NCBI GenBank assembly: GCA_003230435.1
Contig: QIDW01000455.1
Location: forward strand, 1 to 23,521
DNA from: Acidimicrobiia bacterium
GTDB taxonomy: Bacteria; Actinomycetota; Acidimicrobiia; Spongiisociales; ZC4RG35
Direction: 5' to 3'
Length of the DNA: 23,521 nucleotides
Below the pieces are notes generated by a model. It worked only from the letters and a program-made list of their open reading frames with translations, was not told the DNA's origin and searched no databases. The position numbers and the translations under genes were made by a program. Each line of letters opens with the position of its first letter. The first letter of the stretch is position 1. This document shows positions 20,994 to 23,521 of this stretch, piece after piece.

Positions 20994-23521
20994 ATGACGG
21001 AAACACCAAAGAACGGCTTGAATCTGACCAACAAGGTCCGATTCGTCACCGCGACCACCCTTTTCGACGGTCATGACGCGTCGATCAACATCTTCCGACG
21101 CATTCTTCAGTCGTCGGGTGCCGAGGTGATTCATCTCGGGCACAACCGGAGTGGGTTGGACATCGTCGCGGTCACCTCCTATCAGGGCGGTCATATGGAG
21201 TTCTACCGCTATCTGAGGGACCTCCTGGTGGAGCGGGGCGCCACCCACATTCGGATCTTTGGAGGTGGAGGGGGAACGATTCTCCCCGCCGAGGGAGACG
21301 AGTTACGCGAGTACGGGATAACCCGTATCTACTCACCCGACGATGGTCGCAAGATGGGGTTGGTTGGGATGGTTGAGGACATGCTGGCGAGCTCCGATTT
21401 CGCCACTGGCCAGTTGGCAGATGATTTCGAGCTTTCCCAACTTTCCGTGGACAGTCGCGCTTCAGTCGCAGGTCTCATCTCGGCGGCCGAGAACTACGGG
21501 GACAAGTACACCGACATCTTTGAGGATGTAGAGGCGAAAGCCGCAGCGTCGACCGCGCCAGTGGTCGGGATCACCGGGACCGGCGGCTCGGGTAAATCCA
21601 GTCTTGTTGATGAGCTCATCCGCAGGTTCTTGCTCGATTTTCCCGATCTTCGTTTGGCGATTATCTCCGTCGACCCGTCGAAGAGAAAGTCGGGAGGCGC
21701 TTTGCTTGGTGACAGAATCCGGATGAATTCTCTGCCACATCCCCGCGTCTATATGCGCTCTTTGGCTACGCGGCAAGCCAATCTCGCGCTATCGCCACAT
21801 GTTCAACAGGCTGTCAACGTGGTGAAGGCGGCCGGTTACGACCTGGTGATCCTGGAGACGTCGGGTATCGGGCAGTCGGACACCGAGATAGTCGACTTCT
21901 CCGACCTGGCGATGTATGTGATGACGCCGGAATATGGGGCAGCAACCCAACTCGAGAAGATCGACATGCTCGACTTCGCCAATGTGGTGGTTATCAACAA
22001 GGCCGACAAGGAGGGTGCGCTCGACGCCCTCCGCGATGTTCGAAAGCAATACAAACGCAACCATCTCGCCTTCACCACCGACGATGAGAGTTTGCCGATT
22101 TACCTCACCGTTGCGTCGGATTTCAACGACCCCGGGACGAACCGGTTCTACGAAGCCTTTATCGCGTCTTTGGCGGCACGGGGTGCTCCGCTGGAGTCAT
22201 CTCTTGACTTGCCGACGGCTGACGAAACCAAACGGCATGTCGTACCCCCTCACCGCAGCAGGTACCTCGCCGAGATCGTCGATGAGGTGCGTCGCTACAA
22301 CGATTGGGCGAGTCATCAGGCTGTGGCCGCGGACCGCCTCTACCGACTTCAGGGAGCAGCCGAACTGACGTCGGTCGATGTCGCGGAAGACATCGCGGCG
22401 GCAACAGCCGAGGTGGATCCTGAGAATCTCCGTTCTCTCGAGCGGTGGGACGGCTTGGTTGCCGAGTACTCAGGCGAGGAATTCATCTATCACGTGCGGG
22501 GCAGTGAGATTCGAGTCCCACTCCATCATGAGACGTTGGCGCATACCCGGGTTCCGAAAGTGGCTCTACCCCGCTACCGGTCGTGGGGTGACCGACTCGA
22601 GTGGTTGCTTCAAGAGAACGTCCCGGGCGAGTTCCCCTATGCCGCCGGCGTGTTCCCGTTCAAGAGGGAAGAGGAGGATCCGGCTCGGATGTTCGCGGGT
22701 GAAGGACCTCCGGAGCAGACCAACGCCCGATTCCACTATGTCGCCGCCGGGATGCCGGCAAAACGGCTCTCCACGGCGTTCGACTCGGTGACTCTCTACG
22801 GAGAGGACCCCCACGAACGACCCGACATCTACGGCAAGGTCGGCAATTCGGGAGTCTCAGTCGCCACTCTCGATGACGCCAAGAAGCTCTACTCGGGTTT
22901 CGACCTTTCCGACCCGACCACCTCGGTGTCGATGACCATCAATGGGCCCGCCCCGATGATCCTGGCGTTTTTCATGAACACCGCCATCGACCAGGCCTGC
23001 GAGCAGTACATCAGTGAAAACGAGCTGTGGACCGGCGTGGAATCGAGGATCGACGAGATTTATGGAGAACGTCCCCGTCCCGTTTATGACGGTGACCTAC
23101 CAAGTAGCAACGAGGGTTTGGGTCTACGTCTCCTCGGTGTCACCGGCGACCAGGTATTGCCCGCGGACGTCTACGAGGAGATCAAGACCAAGACGCTGAA
23201 ACGTGTTCGCGGAACCGTTCAGGCAGACATTCTCAAGGAGGACCAGGCCCAGAACACTTGTATCTTCTCCACCGAGTTCGCCCTGCGAATGATGGGAGAC
23301 ATCCAGCAGTACTTCGTGGCCAATGATGTTCGCAACTTCTATTCGGTGTCGATCAGCGGATATCACATGGCGGAAGCCGGAGCCAACCCGATCACCCAAC
23401 TTGCCTTCACCCTAGCCAATGGCTTTACGTTTGTTGAGAACTATTTGGCCATGGGCATGGACATCGACGACTTCGCACCCAATCTCTCCTTTTTCTTCTC
23501 GAATGGTGTCGACGCTGAGTA
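20994..23521 (+). CDS. icmF: Fused adenosylcobalamin-dependent isobutyryl-CoA mutase IcmF (3' end outside window)
   Basis: 842 residues are visible and the frame is open to the edge. Domains in order are the B12-binding domain (about 14-135, with DGHDAS at 25-30 supplying the cobalt-ligating His27), a MeaB-like G-protein chaperone (about 188-400: P-loop GTGGSGKSS 195-203, [17 protein letters not shown] 225-241, ETSGIGQSD 288-296, NKAD 335-338), a linker, and the acyl-CoA mutase barrel (from about 528). The fusion interconverts isobutyryl- and n-butyryl-CoA. Phe567 and Gln753 (QAQNTCIF) occupy the places of Tyr89 and Arg207 of methylmalonyl-CoA mutase, which argues for IcmF-type substrates. 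His791 (SGYHMAEAG) matches the catalytic His. In the B12 domain about 11 residues are missing after HNRS (51-53). AGGAG lies close to the ATG. Confidence 0.95.
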   Translation, partial: MTETPKNGLNLTNKVRFVTATTLFDGHDASINIFRRILQSSGAEVIHLGHNRSGLDIVAVTSYQGGHMEFYRYLRDLLVERGATHIRIFGGGGGTILPAEGDELREYGITRIYSPDDGRKMGLVGMVEDMLASSDFATGQLADDFELSQLSVDSRASVAGLISAAENYGDKYTDIFEDVEAKAAASTAPVVGITGTGGSGKSSLVDELIRRFLLDFPDLRLAIISVDPSKRKSGGALLGDRIRMNSLPHPRVYMRSLATRQANLALSPHVQQAVNVVKAAGYDLVILETSGIGQSDTEIVDFSDLAMYVMTPEYGAATQLEKIDMLDFANVVVINKADKEGALDALRDVRKQYKRNHLAFTTDDESLPIYLTVASDFNDPGTNRFYEAFIASLAARGAPLESSLDLPTADETKRHVVPPHRSRYLAEIVDEVRRYNDWASHQAVAADRLYRLQGAAELTSVDVAEDIAAATAEVDPENLRSLERWDGLVAEYSGEEFIYHVRGSEIRVPLHHETLAHTRVPKVALPRYRSWGDRLEWLLQENVPGEFPYAAGVFPFKREEEDPARMFAGEGPPEQTNARFHYVAAGMPAKRLSTAFDSVTLYGEDPHERPDIYGKVGNSGVSVATLDDAKKLYSGFDLSDPTTSVSMTINGPAPMILAFFMNTAIDQACEQYISENELWTGVESRIDEIYGERPRPVYDGDLPSSNEGLGLRLLGVTGDQVLPADVYEEIKTKTLKRVRGTVQADILKEDQAQNTCIFSTEFALRMMGDIQQYFVANDVRNFYSVSISGYHMAEAGANPITQLAFTLANGFTFVENYLAMGMDIDDFAPNLSFFFSNGVDAE

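Overview
The window looks like a chromosomal segment of an actinobacterium, most likely an uncultured Acidimicrobiia-type lineage. The reasons are moderate-to-high GC, a DUF222/HNH (13E12-type) gene, a mycobacterial-style imuA'-imuB pair, Gram-positive-type LexA boxes (TCGAAC-N4-GTTCGA), an F420-type PPOX protein, and several start codons that sit about 7 nt behind a TANNNT -10 (leaderless). No prophage, IS, CRISPR array, tRNA or rRNA was seen. No gap without a gene exceeds about 210 bases.

Layout. (1) 1-193: the start of cmk on the minus strand. (2) 281-1505: an HNH-nuclease gene with a perfect SOS box at its start, followed by GC-rich tandem hairpins. (3) 1574-13454: a plus-strand information-processing block, proS, rimP, nusA, infB, ylxP, rbfA, nrnA, truB, ribF, rpsO, pnp. 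Genes from ylxP to ribF overlap by 1-8 nt, which suggests translational coupling. rimP has its own promoter-like -10 and a strong leader hairpin. A 14-bp perfect hairpin lies between rpsO and pnp, and a rho-independent terminator closes the block. (4) 13507-15779: an unknown four-TM protein, an Fpg/Nei-family DNA glycosylase and, convergent to it, a second small four-TM protein. (5) 15804-18050: a dyad-rich control region with a second perfect SOS box, then imuA' and imuB, the accessory parts of the error-prone DnaE2 mutasome. (6) 18113-20899: plsC (minus), 5-formyl-THF cyclo-ligase (plus), and a minus-strand cluster of a small unknown protein, an SGNH hydrolase and a PPOX protein. (7) 20994-end: icmF, the fused adenosylcobalamin acyl-CoA mutase, open at the window edge.

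How it fits together. The central block makes and matures ribosomes and RNA: elongation/termination (NusA), initiation (IF2), 30S maturation (RimP, RbfA, S15), tRNA modification (TruB), RNA decay (PNPase, NrnA) and flavin cofactors (RibF). Two separate loci, the HNH gene and imuA'B, carry perfect LexA operators and should respond to DNA damage together. In the imuA'B promoter the 16-bp operator fills the whole space between -35 and -10.

The points most worth a second look are the SOS architecture with its leader hairpin, the apparent loss of one helix from the cobalamin domain of icmF, the two structured leaders (rimP and pnp), and a domain of unknown function shared by two otherwise unrelated genes of the window.
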